From Cloeon dipterum (Eukaryota; Arthropoda; Insecta; Ephemeroptera; Baetidae): a stretch of 64,000 nucleotides of DNA. The stretch spans positions 7,564,001 through 7,628,000 of the forward strand of contig NC_088786.1 in NCBI RefSeq assembly GCF_949628265.1, written 5' to 3'. The stretch's first letter is position 1. The number at the start of each line of letters is the position of its first letter. The position numbers and the translations under genes were made by a program. Under the pieces are notes generated by a model, which did not search any database, was not told where the DNA came from, and saw nothing but the letters and a program-made list of their open reading frames with translations. Below are positions 46,501-60,414 of the stretch, piece by piece.

Positions 46501-49500
46501 CGAAACTGAAGTTGATCAGACACCCTGCCAGGGACTTCTGACACCGGGACAAACCTGGAATTAGAAAATAAATTCAATTAGCTTTAAAACAAGGAAAGCG
46601 AGAGAGATTCAAAAATAAAAAGAGTGAATAAAATAAATTCGCCTGTTCTTCTGGTTAGCAAGATTATATTAAAAACTATTTCAATGGGTTAATGCACACT
46701 ACATTTAATTGTTGTCCTGTTAACATCACAACAATTTTTAACGCAAAAAGGAAAAAATGCCGTGCCTAGAGAGTCGAGACGTTCAAGCTTTCTACTCTGG
46801 AGTCCAAGCCATTATTTGTTAACATTATTCAAATATCGTAAGATAGCGTTAATTTAAATCATGTATGTAAACTTATATTTCTTAAATATAAATCATACAT
46901 TTTTTTAATTATTTTAAATGCAGTAAATACATAACTATTTTAACTAACATTCAAATAATATTTCAAATATGTATTGAAATTCTTTCAAAAACGAAAATTA
47001 TTTATCAGCTATACATGGCATTTTTTAACGTTTGAATTATGTGCCACCAAGCATGCCGCTTGTAAGAAACACTTTATCCGATGGTTACGCTAGCTGAATG
47101 TCGTCGATTTAATTAAATTTCACTATTTTAAATTAATGTGAGGGAAATATTTAGCAAAAGCTGCAAAATATAGACCTACTAACACCGTGTAATTTTTGTC
47201 GGCATAGGTAGTATATTTATATATTTGTAAAAAGCTTGAGTCGCCAAATTGCAAAGTCATTGAAATCGAAACGGTGCCGCTGAGCGCATCATTCAAAGTG
47301 CAGCCAGACGGAGCTTCTCACGTTCGGATGGAAAGCCGGACAAGTGCGTGAATCAGGAGTCCACCCTTCTTCTTTTCATGAAGATCTCTGTTTGTTCTCG
47401 CGTGATTGATAAAAACGTGTACCGAGAGCGACACGATAAGAAGGGCGACTTTAAAACAAGATGATTCACGCCGAGCAGCCGCGGCGATAAAAAATATTGT
47501 AGGAACTTGCTCGTGCGGTCTTGGCAACAATTGAGCGCGAAGCGAAATGAATGAGGCTTCTCAAGTTGCACTCTGCTTATCAAAGGAGAGCCTCTTCGAA
47601 AGGGCTTAAAGAGTTCATCCACTTAAAAGGCCAAGGTCAAACGTGAGATTAGAATTTGGTGAAAAACTTTCAATTAGTCCCTAAATGGTTTAAATTTAGC
47701 TCTTCATTGTGGTCACAGGCGTCACAGCGGAGCAAGCATAGGAGTGTGCAGTTATTTTTTTTTTACATTTCTCTCACCAGGTAAAAGAAAACTATTTTGA
47801 CCCTTTTCTTCCCAGAATAATGCGTGTTTTTCTATTGTATTAAAAAAGTTTTATTCTTTTAATTTTATTGTGGGCTTGAATTCTCCCTGAAATATTTTAT
47901 TTGACGAAATTTTAAAATATTATCACAAAAAAATGAACGAAAATAAAGTCAAGCTCAAAAGAAATCTATTTTCTCCCTTAAAGATATTAATTTATAAGTT
48001 ATATCTCATAAAATATATTTGGAAACTCTAGAATGGCAGCAGTGTCAAGGTCAATGACTGATATAGCTATTTCAGGATGCAAATTAGCAGTGGTGTGCGT
48101 AATTGAATTTCCACTCAGCGCGGAAACGAGTCACGCATTCGCCAACGCGCAGTTTTCTCTCATAAATTCCTAGCTCGGCGGGTGCAGGTCATTATTCAAT
48201 TGGCCTCTCAGAAGGAGCTTTGGGTGACGTCACGAGATCATCTTCCACACTGGGTGTCGAGAGAACGGCTTAAAAGACCAAAATTGGCACCGGCCGGCTA
48301 AGCACCCGGCCAAACAGGCACAAGTCGCACCTGCGAGACCATTCACCTGACGCCGGTGCCGTAAATCCGTTTTCGCGAGCACGCGACAACCTCTTAATTT
48401 GGACACTTGCCTGCCACTCAACTCGTGCTGCTTCCGTGTTTGCCCAGTGACCAGCGATGACTGTGTGCATGGTTCTTTGAATTCGGACTTTCTGTCTGAA
48501 ATTTCTTCCAGGATGTGTGTCCGGTTGGATAGATGCATACTTTTCACATGATATCACGTTCAATTGAAATTTAGAATTCACTGTAAAATTGTCATATTGT
48601 GCTGCTTTTAAAAATTCAAATCCTACATACTTTCAAACAAGCTGAAATTTTAGTTAAATGTCCACAATTTTTATGCAATTTTTTAAAAACCTATTTTAAG
48701 CTAAAAATAATTTTATATATGCTTTGGAACCGTTAATAAATTTGCCTCTTTTACAACAATTCTTAAAATTTAATCCTATTTGTTCAGGAGTTAACTTAAT
48801 TACGGTATTACATATTATAGGCATATTTTCAAAGTCACAAAAGTCAATTATTAGGAAATGATGGACGAAATAAATTTTTGATGATAATTTGTGTTGCTTG
48901 TGCGTAACATACATATTTGTGTTTAAAGTAGCCAACAGACTATATTAACCAAACTGTTAGTTTTTGCGTTGAAGACACCACCCCTTTAATATTGTAATCA
49001 ATTCTTTAGGTGAAGACCATATACGCTTAGAAATGTAAAACGATTTATAATTTTTTTAACCTTCGTAGCCAGGAGAATTACTTCAAATATCGATCTAACC
49101 AAAAAGAATAATTGTTTTCCTAATTCCTACTGCATTTTGTAAATTTAAATCATCCGTTCAACCTTCATACGAAATTATATTTCAGTCATGCCATCCCCAT
49201 GCTAAAGCGACTGGAAACATCAACAAATAATGGAATCACGTCTTAAGAATTTCGAGCAAAGGTGAGTCACATTTACATTCCTTCAATGAAGTGAAATAAA
49301 AAGAAGGCAGAGAGTGAATTCCCCGGGTTCAGCACATATGAGGATTAGGATCTGCTTGAAACTCAATCTGGTTAGGCGGCGGAGCGAAGGAGCGTGAAAC
49401 ACTTTCTCGTCCGCCTTGAATAAATCCCTCATCGCCGCGGCCGCGTCTGATTTTCTTTTGCCGCCCAAAGTGTAAATTGAATCATCGCTCGGGAGCAGAG

Positions 49501-52500
49501 AGCAGGAACGCGCGCGCCGCGCGTCTGTTACATTTCAATTCGTCACTTTCTTCCTGCCGTGTGTTCCTGCGAGTCATTCCGAAATGCGCTCGCTTCCTCT
49601 CCCTGCGAGCCGCGGAGGGATGGGGAGTTTTTTTATTTATTCTGCTCCTATCAGGTCGAGCTGTTCTTTTTTGCTCCCTCTCGAAACCCTGGTGAAAAAA
49701 AGTCTAGACCACCCAAGGTATTCGGCCGTTATTATATCCAATTAAGATGGGTTTCTTTCTTGCTCTGGCGTCCGGATCGAATATCATGCAGCACTACTTG
49801 CCTTGCAAGTTGGCCCGAGCCAAATCCTGTTATCAGTGTGGTTTCCTTTTGGTTTTCCTTTCCCACCGCAACACCGATTGTTACCAGAGAAGAGATCTCT
49901 CTTATTAGACAGCGAATGAATTTATTAATATTTTAATGGGTTGCAATTTCTTTCGACAATTTTTTTTGCCAAGCAGAATTTTGAGAAATTTAAATAAAAA
50001 CATGAAAAATGTCAGAAATTGCGGTAATGTATTTTAAAGTATTTACCTACCTGTAAGTACTCTTACATGTAGTTAAATTTTTTAATTATTTGTAGAAAAT
50101 TAACCTACGGCCAATGATAACGCTAGAGGAAGGTAATATAAGGCAGAAAATTTGGTTGAAATAGAGGACGATAAGAATTTACAGAAACTAGTAACCTATG
50201 CTACAGTACAAAAAACCGCAATGGTTGCAGTTGATACTAACTAAAATTTAATTTTTGGAAGTAAATCTGTGTAAAAATAAATATTTTTGGGAATATAATA
50301 TACACGGGATTGAAAATACTTATTTTTATCATGATAAAATAAACAAGGAAATTGAGAACAAAACTACTTCTACCGCAAAACTCGCACAAGCAAAATTAAA
50401 ATTTCCAATTTTAATCTATATATTTCTAAACGTTACTTAAACTGTCCAGGCATCACTTAATAATTTTTCTGCGGGAACGGGTGAAATTGGGTAAAATTAA
50501 TATGAGCGACAATTCAACATAATATATAACTATTACAGAATTGAAAGGTTTAAAATATTAGAATATGCTTAAATTAGATGAAAAGATGGATTCAGGGAAC
50601 CTTTTATAGATTAAGTTCCTTCGAACAAGTAAAAATTAAAATAAATCTTCAAATGAAATTAGTATAAAAATTTAAACAAGAAATATTTCGTTAAGAGCAA
50701 AGTCTTATTTTGTGTGTGCAGCAAATTTTATCATCATTTAGTTTGATGAATGCATCCTACTTTGAGTGATTTTTTTCCGAGATTATATTTTATTCTGTAT
50801 AACAACTCTTGTTTTTAGCCTGTAAATTTGTTGCTTTAAATTTAAAATTTGTGTACTCAAAAAATTTTAATTGGCAATTTGAATGTTTGTAAGAGCAATC
50901 AAGCGGTTGAGTTTGAGCAAATTGCGGATGCGCGGTTGTAATAGAAGCCTATCAACAGGCTATCACGCCTATCGCTAGACAAAAGCCGATTAAAGCTACT
51001 TTTTTATCCTTTCCACGACTATTAACGGGCTCGATTATCGTATAAAACACGATAGGAATGCAATTGTGCTAAGGGCGAGGGGCGGGTCTTCCAAAAGCCA
51101 AAACAAAACAAACGCGATTGGAATGTGACTGTCGGTGTGAATGTGAATGGCAGCGAGGCGGCGGCGGCGGCGTCGGCGCAGCGGCGTTTGCGAAATCGGC
51201 GCCGCCGATTAACTCTGCAAACAAGGAAGCCGCGCTCAAATAATAAAATAATTGGCTGCTCGAGACGAGGCCAATCCTTCGGTCTCACTTATCTCGAACG
51301 CATGCTTTTCTCCAAGACGATTATGCGAGCGTTCAAAGTTTGAAATAGCGAAATAGACGAGCTATTTATTTTTCTTTCATCAAGAGAAGCCATTTAAATT
51401 GCTGAAATCTTTCCGAAAACGAGCCATCAAGTCCTTTTGCGGCAGAACATTTACTGAAATATTTCCTTTATATTATTTGCCCTGTAATTAAATTCATTTT
51501 CTATAATTAGAAATTGGATTCTTTGATATTACTGGGTATCTAATCAAAGCTTCTCTCTTAATTGGCACAACAATTTTTAAGATATCCCGTAAAAATCAAT
51601 TCATTTAAAGTCAAAGATAAAAATTATCTAAAATATTTCGCATTAATTTTTTTCCGTCTCGATAGGGCTGCCATGGCGAGAAGCATCTGAAAAAGGAGCA
51701 GTCGTAGCACGCTCCCGTTCAAATAAATTAATTATCAGGCACGTCTGCGTCACATCCTTCTTCAACCGCGTGTATGTCTCACATTGAAATCGTTTGAGGC
51801 AAGAAAGCAGCGGCCGATAATCAGCTCAAGGAAGACACACATCCTGCAGTTGCACGAAGCCACGAGTGATTCAATTTCTGCTGCGTAATTATCACTCTTT
51901 CATTGTCAAATAATACCTGGCTCATTGGGAAATGAGTACATAATGGTTGTCAGAGGGGTATGAGCTAGGCTACTCTTTCGTAAAAATAAATATTACGAAG
52001 AAAAATGTTTTTCGTGTTTGTCTGACAAACAAGGAAATTATCATACGTTTGTTTTTGTCATTCTATTTACAAATAAACAAAGGAAGCGATGAAAATTGAA
52101 ACCAACTGAGAAATTTGTACAATTTAAGAAACAACTTACGATTAATGCGGAATTTTGGAATTTCCTCATTATTTTATTTTTAAATTTGAGTTAGAACTTT
52201 CCAAGTCAATTGCCAGCGACGAAGACGATAGTATTTTTTACGTAAAAGTGGCCTCGAGCTCAACCCTGACCTTGCATAATACGCGCGGACAAAGGAATTT
52301 TTCTCGAGCCATTAACGGTGGATTAATTAGCGCCGTTTTAAGCCCGTCATTGAGCACTCCTTCTTACGACTTCTACCATTATTTTATATTCGTAGTGCAT
52401 TTTTCCATTTGTCCAGTTAGTGTCGGTATTAGAGCGCAAGCTACGTCGTCGTGTCAAACAGCAAATCAAGCATCGGAGGTCGCTCCTTCGCTCGCTCATT

Positions 52501-55500
52501 CTCTCGGCCAGCAAGCTGACCTAAAATAATACGTGTTTATGAATTCTTTCTCTGGAGAACTGCTGCTCAGGTGCGCCGAGCGAAACAAATAATGGAAACT
52601 GTCGGCGGCTCATTTACATAAGTGGGTATCAATCGCGCCAGCTTTATATATAAATAAAAGTTTTATATGGCGCCGCCGCGAGTGCTTTTTAAACGCGCGC
52701 GGACAATTAGATCACTGCGCCTTTTACTTTTTTCCTATCGCATTCCAGCATCTTGTCCCTTTTCAATCTCATCTAGCTTGCTTAAGCTGGTTTTGCATCA
52801 ATGTCGTATTAGAATAATCTGTGCTACAAACAGCGGATAATTCTTGTAATCATTCAAGAAGCTAACTGTGCTTTTATATTTTATACAAGCTCATTTTTCT
52901 TGCGTTAAGCTGTATTAAATTGAAAGTATTGCTAATAATAAAAATCTATTGCCCTGTTTTAATTAATTTTTTCCGTAATTTTCACCGATCTATTTTTAAT
53001 TGAATATAACAACCATACAATTTAGTCAAGGAGAAAATTGTTTTAAAAAAATAAAATAATATTACAGACGAGGAAGTTTTATTTTTCAACACTTGCAAGC
53101 AGTTAATTTTTTAACAATTTTTTTAATTGCGAAAATTATTTAAAAAAATTTGATTGGTTACATAATTTTAATGAAGAAATATACAGACTAAAACAGCAGA
53201 GGAAAAAAATCAAGAAACTCTGATTTCAATCGCTCAAAAATAACATTTATTTAAAAAAAGGTTCTCCTAAATTCTCGCTGTAAATAAATTCGGTTTAATA
53301 GTTGTCTAGACCTGGCAGTTTTCTTCACTTCTGCAGTCACATTCACTGCGTAAATTAAGAGCATAAATGTTTTATTATTTACTATTTAGATAATTAAAGG
53401 AATTCAAAGCCTTTAGGCGGGTCATATTTAATTGGATAAAATTTACATTCCAATAAAAATAGGTAAATTCTCAAGCTTACTTTTTTACCAGAAATTTTTA
53501 ATAATTTTAAACCTTCTAGAAATCAAAGATAATTTGAAGAATTATTCTTTGCTATCAGTTTTAATGTGAATATTTTAACTACATTTTTCCTTATACAACC
53601 ACCTTAAGTCAAGGTAATTGGCGAAAGATCTGACAAATTGTTTTTGAAAATTAAGTAAATATATGATTCACCATTAGAAATAAATTAAAACGTTCTAAAA
53701 TTTACAAAAATCCGTTCACTGCATTTAACTAATAGAAAATAATTCGAAAATCAAATTTCCTAATTTATTTCTTTAAAACAGTCATGCATAACGAAGCATT
53801 ATTTCTTATCACATAAGTAATTCAGCAGCGATGAAAATCACCGGAAATGTTTCCGCGAGCGCTTGATTCGCTCCGAGAACAGTTTCAGTCAGCAGTGTAC
53901 ACGAAAATCGCACTGCCGGGGCATAACTGGGCCAAAAAAGGATTTTTCCCACACGACGAAAACGGGCGCTAATGACTTTCTGCTGTTCTTTCTCTCTCGC
54001 ACTCGGTCTGCTGTCAAATGCTCGCAGCGTAGCACACGCCGCACGCATTCAGGACTTCAGAGGCTATAAAAGCATGACTTGACACACATACTAATTGCCG
54101 CCGTCCTTATCTTTCTCTCTCTCTCTCTACCATTTGAGCAGAAAAGGAGCAACCAGAATGGAAATTCTATCGACTCACTCGTTATTCTGTCATCAGTATG
54201 TCACACCAAAGGAATTTATTGTTAGGTAATCTATCACGAAAAGAAAATAATTGATTCTCGAATGTGAAAATGGTTTTATTTTTTTTTTAAATTTCCAAAG
54301 GTGACAGGAAACATTTCCACACATGTTACACCAAAAAATTGAGGGAGATCCGGTGTAAAAATAAATGCAACTATACTGATTTCGATAAAAATATGAAAAA
54401 AAAATACTGATTAGTTCTCACTGTTCTTTACATTTGATTTCAAAACCAATATCAACAAAAATTAAAAATAATAAAATATTTTACCTTCAAAAAGGCAAAG
54501 GAATATTACGACCAAAACACAAGTTTCACAGTTGCAGCGTTTCGACCCATCGATTTCTGATTGAAGGATATTCCGGATAGTGACAAAAAATATTAAGGAG
54601 CGGTGACCGCAAAACCACTGCTTGACCACTTTTTGAGTTTCCAATCGAGCCTGCCGGCGCGTTTTCCTTCGCGCACGGAGAATGAATAATCAAAGTTCGG
54701 TGAACCGGCGGAGCAAAAAACACGGCCGTAAATCATCGGTTTGTAAAATCTGATACAAGCAACAGGTGTCGCACATCCTTTCTCGCTCGATGCCAATAGT
54801 TTACGCAATAATAATCCCTGGTGGCTGCACAGCTGAGCGAAAGAAAGGCTTCTTCTTCCTCTCTTTAAAGAGGAAGTATTTACTATACAACAGAGATGAT
54901 CGATAACCCTTCAGCGGCTTCCTTTTCACCCAAAGTTCAAGACCAGCTTTCAGCGGTGAATATTAATTATTAGCAAACTGCAGGCAAATGAAAACATTCT
55001 TTCGAGTTGCTTTTCAACGAACGAGAATGCAGTTAATATAATGTCTCATGCAAGAACCAACACGCGGCACCGAAACTATTTTTATGGACTCAATTTTCAG
55101 AGTCAAATAAAAGCATCTAAGGAAATATTTACGAAATCTTGGCTATAGTCAGTGAAGAAATCTAGAATTTTTATTGTGGGGACTCGGGAAGTGAATTTTA
55201 GACTGTTTTTTGAACAAAATTGCCGTTTGTGGCATAATTCACATTCCTCTCGTCATTTCTCAATATTTTGTATGAGAGGTTACATTATTCAAAGAATTGG
55301 TTCTGCCTCAGATAACAATTTTATTCTTTTTAAAGAGACATGGAAAAAAGTATCGCTTAAAATCTCACCATGAGTTTGAAAATTATCTCAGCTGAGACTA
55401 GAAATTGTCTGATCGCCTTGAGACGAAAATTTTCATTTTCAGCCGAGATCCGATTTTTTGATCTTGATCTCATCGTGATATTTTTTCAGACAGCCGAAAA

Positions 55501-57784
55501 TGGTGAGTTTTTAACAAATAGGTAAAGCATTTTCCCCAATTGAGCTTAATTTAATCGTAATAATGAGACGCACTCCAAACATTTCTGGAAAACGGCCAAA
55601 ATAATATTAAATGGAACTGATTTTCACTCAAAAAGTAAAAAAAAATATATTCCGGACCAGGATATAAAAATATTTATTTTTGGGTTGAAAAATTCCACTA
55701 GAAAATTGTTATACCCACAAACAAGATGAAGAAAGGTCTACAAATTTAAAATAAAACATCGCTATTTTTACGAAAAATTACCAAGACTGGAAATTGTACA
55801 AAAATATTTTTGGACTAATAAGAAATTCCATCACACATACAACACTTCTTCACTTGTCATGTGGTATTTTAGCCAATTTAAAAAGGTTTGGACTGTTTAT
55901 AGATAAAGACACTTTCAGGTGTTTGAACAAGCAAAAAAATGTCCACTGTGTAAAAGATGAACTTAAGATCGGAGCTCTCTTAACCGACTTCCCAAATCTT
56001 GAAATGGGATGTTTCAACAAACATACATTATTCTTTTTGCCGGAGGAGGTAAAATGGAATTCAAAAAGCTTGCCAAAACGATGATAAACGTTCAAAAAAT
56101 GTTATAAAGCAGCTTTAACCCTCCGGAGCGTAAGATGAATAAGGAACAGCATTTTTTAAATCTGGCTTTGTTTATTTATTGATCAGTGTTTTTATTAACA
56201 GACGAGAAGAACAAAAGTACAGAGCTCAAAAGAGCTTTTGGTACTGCTTTTGATCGAGAAAAGAAGGCAGATTGAAATAACTCGGGCTTTTTTGCCATTA
56301 GCATGATTGAGTCTAAGGTGCTCTGTTTGTTGTCGGTCTTTTTTATTGCGGCCGTGAACAAAAGCTGGCAACAAAGGAGGAACGTGTCTATAGAGATCCT
56401 CATGATCAAACGATTCTACTAAAGAAAGAGAGTTAATAACTTTTTAAACAAAATAGTAATTGAAAGAACTGGCATTCTGTTTACAGTTCGACAAAAAATT
56501 ATTGTTAAGCAAATAAAACTTGGTACATATATTTGCTTGCGTCACTGGCAATCGGCTCTGACGCTATTTGCGACACAGTAGCGGAGCAAAAAATGGTAAT
56601 TTTTGTCGGTTGCATTTGGCGCGCGGGAGAGACGGCTGCGAACCCGTTAAGCGCATCTCCGAGTGGGATAACAGGACTCGAGGAAAAGGCGAAAATGGCA
56701 CCAAAACGCTGCCAAAAGCGCACAAAAACAACAGTCGGTGCGGAGGTGGGAGGCGGGGGAGTCTCGTCCACTGGGCGATACGCTTTTTGAGACGTGGATT
56801 GAGAGTAAAAAAATGTCGAGCTGCCAGACGATGATATTGTAAGAGAGGGAAAAATTTGTAGGATATCTTTCGAAATGTTTCAAAAATTGATAAATAAAAA
56901 AAACGTTTCTTTTATTATTGTAACATTAACAAGGGGCTCTCAATTAGTGTAATTTTGTTAGAATACAAAACGAAACAAATTTATCAAGATAATATTTCAA
57001 AATTTGTTATTTCTAGAAACGAATCCAATTTTTGTAATTATCTATCGTGTATGTTATCATAATTATCAGCACTCAAAACTTAAAGAACAATAAAAATCCT
57101 CATGATGAGTAAAATCAATACTCAAAGGAATGCATTATGCTGCGTTATATTGGCACAAATATTTCGTCTAAAAACAACCTTGCTCGCAGCACACTTGCGT
57201 GTTTATCTCATTTTGAGTTTGTGTGTGTAAAGTGCAGTGGATGCCAGTGCAATTTGCGGCGTAAGCGCGTTCATCTCTGCCCCTCGCGACAGACAGTGCA
57301 GCAAAGAGATAACGTCCTGCCGTCGTTCATTGCAGCAAAAAATATGATTCACTCAGAAAAAAACACATTCTCAACTTTCGTTAAAAATGACACCGAAACT
57401 GAAATACCATTTAATAAATAAAAATCAGAAAATTATAAAATCCTACGATTTCAAACACGTCTATATATGTAATAATAAGCAAAATAACGGGTCCGCCCTC
57501 TCACGTGCGAATTGACTAGGACCAAAATCCTTGGAAAAGTGGGTCAGACTGAATAAAATTTCCTACCGCTCACCGAGTCTCAGACAATGTGCATTGATGA
57601 ATGTTGAAATAAAAAAATAATCAAACTCACTCTTGGCGGCGCTGATGACATTGTTGACCTCTTTGATTAGGCCTTTGATTTGCTGGCTCGTCTTTTCCAG
57701 CTCCTTCTCGTGGGCGTGCAGATTTTCCCGGAAGTACGGGCTGTCCGTGAGACAGTCGGTGAACTCGAGCGGCAGCAGCCCCAT
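31583..57784 (-). CDS. Graf: GRAF-type Rho GTPase-activating protein (BAR-PH-RhoGAP-SH3)
   Basis: Nineteen constitutive coding exons: 57784-57631, 46554-46397, 42760-42689, 42624-42523, 40142-40032, 39669-39565, 39497-39423, 39274-39205, 39125-39025, 38969-38875, 38820-38739, 38039-37937, 37872-37651, 36673-36568, 36513-36354, 36295-36116, 34935-34616, 32420-32341 and 31674-31583. They give 2388 bp, or 795 residues, with all phases consistent. The BAR domain (about 1-240; [14 protein letters not shown] start) senses curved membrane. The PH domain is at about 265-372. The RhoGAP domain is at about 385-572, with arginine finger Arg418 in [11 protein letters not shown] and an FGPTLLRP block. A Pro/Ser-rich linker leads to the C-terminal SH3 (about 742-795; [15 protein letters not shown], then [17 protein letters not shown]). 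Relatives (ARHGAP26, ARHGAP10, ARHGAP42) inactivate RhoA and Cdc42 and act in clathrin-independent endocytosis and adhesion. Four further exons between 34250 and 32700 may extend the linker. The start has an ideal context (ACACCATGG). Confidence 0.95.
32700..32762 (-). other. Candidate GRAF linker exon C
   Basis: A 63-bp open segment encoding [19 protein letters not shown] between TTTTGTAG and GTGAGC. The phase is 2 in and 2 out, so it can be included or skipped freely between the 34616 exon and the first SH3 exon. It is the most easily supported cassette exon of the gene. Confidence 0.6.
32939..32996 (-). other. Candidate GRAF linker exon B
   Basis: A 58-bp open segment encoding [18 protein letters not shown], with a GTGAGT donor. 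The acceptor is a CAGCAG tandem (exon start 32996 or 32999), giving a one-alanine choice. The phase is 1 in and 2 out, exactly what joins exon A to exon C. Confidence 0.5.
33008..33896 (-). other. GRAF intron between linker exons A and B
   Basis: AT-rich sequence in which I find no further phase-compatible exon. Introns at 34251-34615 and 31675-32340 are similar. Confidence 0.4.
33897..34007 (-). other. Candidate GRAF linker exon A (Ser-rich)
   Basis: An open 111-bp segment flanked by TTTGTAG and GTAAAA. In frame it reads through [17 protein letters not shown], a Ser-rich linker resembling the variable region before the SH3 in GRAF proteins. Phase is 1 in and 1 out, so it needs the microexon upstream and exon B downstream. 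Confidence 0.55.
34243..34250 (-). other. Predicted 8-nt GRAF microexon
   Basis: On the minus strand an acceptor (TTTTCTAG) is followed by eight bases (AGGGCTGG) and a strong donor (GTGAGT). The eight bases convert the phase left by the 34616 exon into the phase needed by the 33897-34007 exon. Without it every acceptor at 34007 leads to a stop within about ten codons. The prediction rests on sites and phase alone. Confidence 0.4.
34936..36115 (-). other. GRAF intron before the long linker exon
   Basis: It holds the foldback element and, at about 35200-35290, a smaller hairpin-like sequence (TTCGGGAAAACCCGAA). The unusually GC-rich patches here are explained by repeats, not exons. Confidence 0.6.
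35442..35790. repeat. Foldback inverted repeat (MITE-like) in a GRAF intron
   Basis: The left arm at about 35442-35597 and the right arm at about 35669-35790 are imperfect reverse complements around a loop of about 70 bases. Shared blocks in order from the loop outwards are CCCATTCCCGAGCTTCA, TATTAACAAGTA, ATCCCGTCCAAT, GACCTCCAAA and ACTGCTC. The left arm is longer because of about 35 extra bases in its middle. A single-stranded or transcribed copy would form a long hairpin. No coding capacity is seen and I could not define target-site duplications. Confidence 0.75.
36674..37650 (-). other. GRAF intron within the RhoGAP region
   Basis: Very AT-rich. I see no exon or repeat. The intron at 38040-38738 is similar. 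Confidence 0.6.
40960..41640. promoter_or_regulatory. Intronic GC-rich island, candidate internal promoter
   Basis: The composition and CpG density resemble the upstream islands of the other genes. A perfect TGACGTCA lies at 41426-41433, next to a C-rich tract. A transcript starting here on the minus strand would begin downstream of the first four BAR exons and give a GRAF form lacking most of the BAR domain. A plus-strand noncoding RNA is the alternative. No start site can be proved from sequence. Confidence 0.35.
42251..42261. promoter_or_regulatory. Symmetric kappa-B-like site (GGGAAATTCCC)
   Basis: A perfect 11-bp palindrome matching the Rel/NF-kappa-B consensus GGGRNNYYCC. It sits in a GRAF intron, about 260 bp from the nearest exon. 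Chance occurrence cannot be excluded. Confidence 0.3.
42761..46396 (-). other. GRAF intron 2
   Basis: 3.6 kb of mainly AT-rich sequence with GC-richer patches at about 44100-44340, 44490-44740 and 45400-45710. The open frames in these patches look like products of composition. No exon is needed here, because the flanking exons join in phase 0 and the BAR alignment is continuous. Confidence 0.55.
48225..48232. promoter_or_regulatory. Perfect CRE palindrome in a GRAF intron-1 island
   Basis: An exact TGACGTCA inside the 48100-48560 GC-richer block. It supports a regulatory reading of that block but proves nothing alone. Confidence 0.3.
51194..51210. repeat. GC-rich palindrome next to a GCG-repeat tract
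   Basis: Arms AATCGGC and GCCGATT are separated by GCC. They lie just after a GGC-type trinucleotide run at about 51155-51185. It could be a dimer-binding site or a product of the repeat. Confidence 0.35.
54111..54128 (+). repeat. (TC)n microsatellite
   Basis: A run of TC dinucleotides in GRAF intron 1, 40 bp downstream of a TATAAAA word at about 54065-54071. Confidence 0.7.
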
Positions 57785-58257
57785 GGTGTCGGCGAATTTC
57801 CAACTGCAGGATCGTCAGCTGCTCACGGGTCGGACGCAGAAGCCGCACAAAAAAACACGAACCGCAAAGGGGATTATCTGCCGAGCGACGCAGCGGGCAT
57901 CTATGAGGCTTTGCCACGCAAAGTCACCTTTCTCGGCCGCCCATGCTAGCCATATGGGACGTGGAAAGGTAAACAAGAGCGACAAGCCCTGCTTGCTCCG
58001 CTCGCTCCAAGCCACCGACCAATCACCGCCCGGCGACGCTCCCCATTGGTTCGCTTGGCAGATTGACAGTCTCATCGCTCCACCTGTTGATCGCCTCTAG
58101 AACTGTCTGGAACTCGCTTCTTAACTTCTCATTGGTTCATGACAGGACTCGTGCTGCGTGCTGGACGTGTTCTGTTTTCGCGCGTAAACCCGAGTACTGT
58201 GATTACCGGTGTTTCAATTCATACTTTTTGCCCGAGCAACAAGTGTCTTTCGGAGAC
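57785..58257. promoter_or_regulatory. Bidirectional promoter of GRAF and thymidylate synthase
   Basis: Only 473 bp separate the two divergent start codons. Three CCAAT boxes are present: CCAAT at 58019-58023 on the plus strand, and ATTGG at 58045-58049 and 58131-58135. There is no TATA box. CCAAT clusters bound by NF-Y are typical of TATA-less, cell-cycle-regulated and bidirectional promoters. Confidence 0.7.
58176..58183 (+). promoter_or_regulatory. E2F-type site (TTTCGCGC)
   Basis: An exact match to the E2F consensus TTTSSCGC, 75 bp before the thymidylate synthase ATG and close to the CCAAT boxes. Thymidylate synthase is a classic S-phase E2F target in animals, so the position is biologically sensible. 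Confidence 0.65.
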
Positions 58258-60231
<1,974 letters not shown>

Positions 60232-60408
60232 AAGTAATTTCTAAAATTACTCTGGTGTTTGCTAAAATTGAAACTCATTGATGGATCTGCACTACATTAT
60301 GATTGTATTTAAAGTTGATAAGTATTAACTTCATCGGTTGAGCTTTTACAACCCATATCGATACGAAATATGGAAACAATATTTTCTAGAAGGCATATAT
60401 TGAGTAGA

Positions 60409-60414
60409 AATAAA
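60409..60414 (+). terminator. Poly(A) signal of thymidylate synthase
   Basis: AATAAA lies 178 bp after the stop codon, with T/G-rich sequence following. It is the best-placed signal for this gene. Confidence 0.6.

Larger units (their letters stand above)
46555..57630 (-). other. GRAF intron 1 (11 kb) with many GC-richer islands
   Basis: The first intron contains a series of GC-richer blocks of 250-500 bp in AT-rich DNA, at about 47280-47640, 48100-48560, 49290-49720, 51010-51350, 52200-52720, 53830-54100, 54540-54850 and 56540-56830. First introns often carry enhancers, and these blocks are candidates. No exon is missing from the BAR domain across this junction. Confidence 0.5.

Noticed and set aside
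52155..52529. 124-codon plus-strand frame in GRAF intron 1
   Set aside because: The composition is mixed without motifs. It lies over a GC-richer block, which is more likely regulatory.
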